This document shows, one piece after another, positions 6,859 through 7,348 of a DNA stretch of 7,348 nt (its first letter is position 1; the number at the start of each line of letters is the position of its first letter). The DNA is taken from positions 1 through 7,348 of the forward strand of contig JAIRZO010000073.1 of NCBI GenBank assembly GCA_031267195.1, given 5' to 3'. A program made the position numbers and the translations under genes. The notes beneath the pieces were generated by a model that was not told where the DNA came from, did not search any database, and was given only the letters and a program-made list of their open reading frames with translations. Origin of the DNA: Holosporaceae bacterium (GTDB taxonomy: Bacteria; Pseudomonadota; Alphaproteobacteria; UBA3830).

Positions 6859-7348
6859 GACGGATGTATCGCCGTTGTGGACGAGCATATCTCCACTATT
6901 AACGGTCGATGCTGATGTTTTGGCGCAGATTCATGCTGAATGTTTTCGAGATGCCTGGAATGTTGAAAGTTTTAGTTCCCTTTTATACAAGAGTTCATAT
7001 TTTGGCTTTTTGCTGAAATCGTCAGGAAAACCAATGGGTTTTATTTTGTGTAACTCGCTGGTAGACGAGATCGAAATCATAACCCTGGGCGTGTTAAAAA
7101 TTTTTAGGAACAGAGGATGTGGAAAATATCTGCTAAAAAATGTCATTAGCTGCGCAGAGCAAGGTGATTCAAAAAAAATTTTCCTGGAGGTATCCGAGAA
7201 CAATGTTCACGGCATTTCACTTTACGAATCAATGGGATTCCAAAAAATTGCCAGGCGCAAAGGATATTACCAGAACTGCGAGCAGTCTGGTAACACCGGC
7301 AACACCAGTGATGCATTGATTATGATTTATCCACATGTTCAGATGTAA
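6842..7348 (+). CDS. rimI: GNAT N-acetyltransferase, probable RimI (ribosomal protein S18 alanine acetyltransferase)
   Basis: This 168-residue GNAT protein is predicted to transfer acetyl from acetyl-CoA to the N-terminal alanine of ribosomal protein S18. Family features are the acetyl-CoA pyrophosphate-binding loop RNRGCG (89-94) and the RimI signature IFLEVSENNVHGISLYESMGF (113-133), then RRKGYYQN (138-145) and a DALIMIY strand. Glu116 and Tyr128 have the same 12-residue spacing as the catalytic Glu103 and Tyr115 I recall for Salmonella RimI. The N terminus (about 1-20) is poorly conserved. The ATG at 6842 lies 17 nt before the end of topA and has GAGGG at 6831-6835, 6 nt upstream, so translational coupling is likely. 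The segment between KGYYQN and DALIM contains an extra CEQSGNTGNTS stretch, whose DNA holds a hairpin and a small tandem duplication. The stop codon is the last three bases of the window. Another GNAT with a different protein substrate is possible. Confidence 0.85.
   Translation: MLKKNKTDVSPLWTSISPLLTVDADVLAQIHAECFRDAWNVESFSSLLYKSSYFGFLLKSSGKPMGFILCNSLVDEIEIITLGVLKIFRNRGCGKYLLKNVISCAEQGDSKKIFLEVSENNVHGISLYESMGFQKIARRKGYYQNCEQSGNTGNTSDALIMIYPHVQM
6847..6855 (+). repeat. 9-base poly(A) tract at the topA/rimI overlap
   Basis: Nine consecutive A residues encode the last three lysines of TopA, directly before its TAA, and at the same time codons 2-5 of RimI in another frame. Losing one A would carry the topA frame into rimI. 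Gaining one A would put a stop at RimI codon 6. Confidence 0.9.
7267..7293 (+). repeat. Intragenic inverted repeat (11-bp hairpin) near the 3' end of rimI
   Basis: The left arm is TTACCAG (7267-7273), then one bulged A (7274), then ACTG (7275-7278). The loop is CGAG (7279-7282). The right arm is CAGT (7283-7286) plus CTGGTAA (7287-7293). Apart from the single bulge, all eleven pairs are Watson-Crick. No T-run follows, so it is not a classical intrinsic terminator. It overlaps a 9-bp imperfect tandem duplication at 7289-7306. Confidence 0.75.
7289..7306 (+). repeat. 9-bp imperfect tandem duplication in rimI
   Basis: GGTAACACC (7289-7297) is followed directly by GGCAACACC (7298-7306), matching at eight of nine positions. 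Because the unit is nine bases, the frame is kept, and it encodes the Gly-Asn-Thr-Gly-Asn-Thr stretch in a variable loop of RimI. Confidence 0.75.

Overview
This window is a compact stretch of housekeeping genes, all on the + strand, from what looks like an AT-leaning alphaproteobacterium. Three things suggest this. The first Der GTPase domain has an NKSE G4 motif followed by SAEH, a combination I associate with alphaproteobacterial Der proteins. The order YfgM-like protein, BamB, Der is a known proteobacterial synteny. DprA and TopA are adjacent, as in many alphaproteobacteria. Abundant poly(A) tracts and the modest GC content would fit a Holosporales- or Rickettsiales-like or other host-associated lineage, but the window cannot settle that.

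Layout: (1) positions 2-1790 carry the 3' part of a YfgM-like TPR-type gene and a complete bamB lipoprotein gene. These are followed by der (1787-3154), which overlaps bamB by 4 nt (ATGA). Together they form an envelope-biogenesis and ribosome-assembly operon. (2) Positions 3155-3283 are the only real intergenic gap. It is AT-rich, holds a good sigma70-like promoter and ends in a strong Shine-Dalgarno before a GTG start. (3) Positions 3284-7348 carry dprA, topA and rimI, spaced by 11 nt and then overlapping by 17 nt, so they are probably one transcript. rimI ends exactly at the last base of the window.

How the genes relate: BamB is an outer-membrane lipoprotein of the BAM complex. The YfgM-like protein is expected to be an inner-membrane periplasmic protein associated with the Sec translocon. 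Der matures the 50S subunit. DprA handles incoming single-stranded DNA and RecA loading, TopA relaxes negative supercoils, and RimI acetylates the N terminus of ribosomal protein S18.

I found no mobile element, CRISPR array, RNA gene or unknown gene cluster, and no evidence of a previously undescribed system. The points most worth a second look are an 11-A run inside topA, a 9-A run exactly at the topA/rimI overlap where single-base slippage would either fuse or truncate products, and an 11-bp hairpin plus a 9-bp tandem duplication near the 3' end of rimI.
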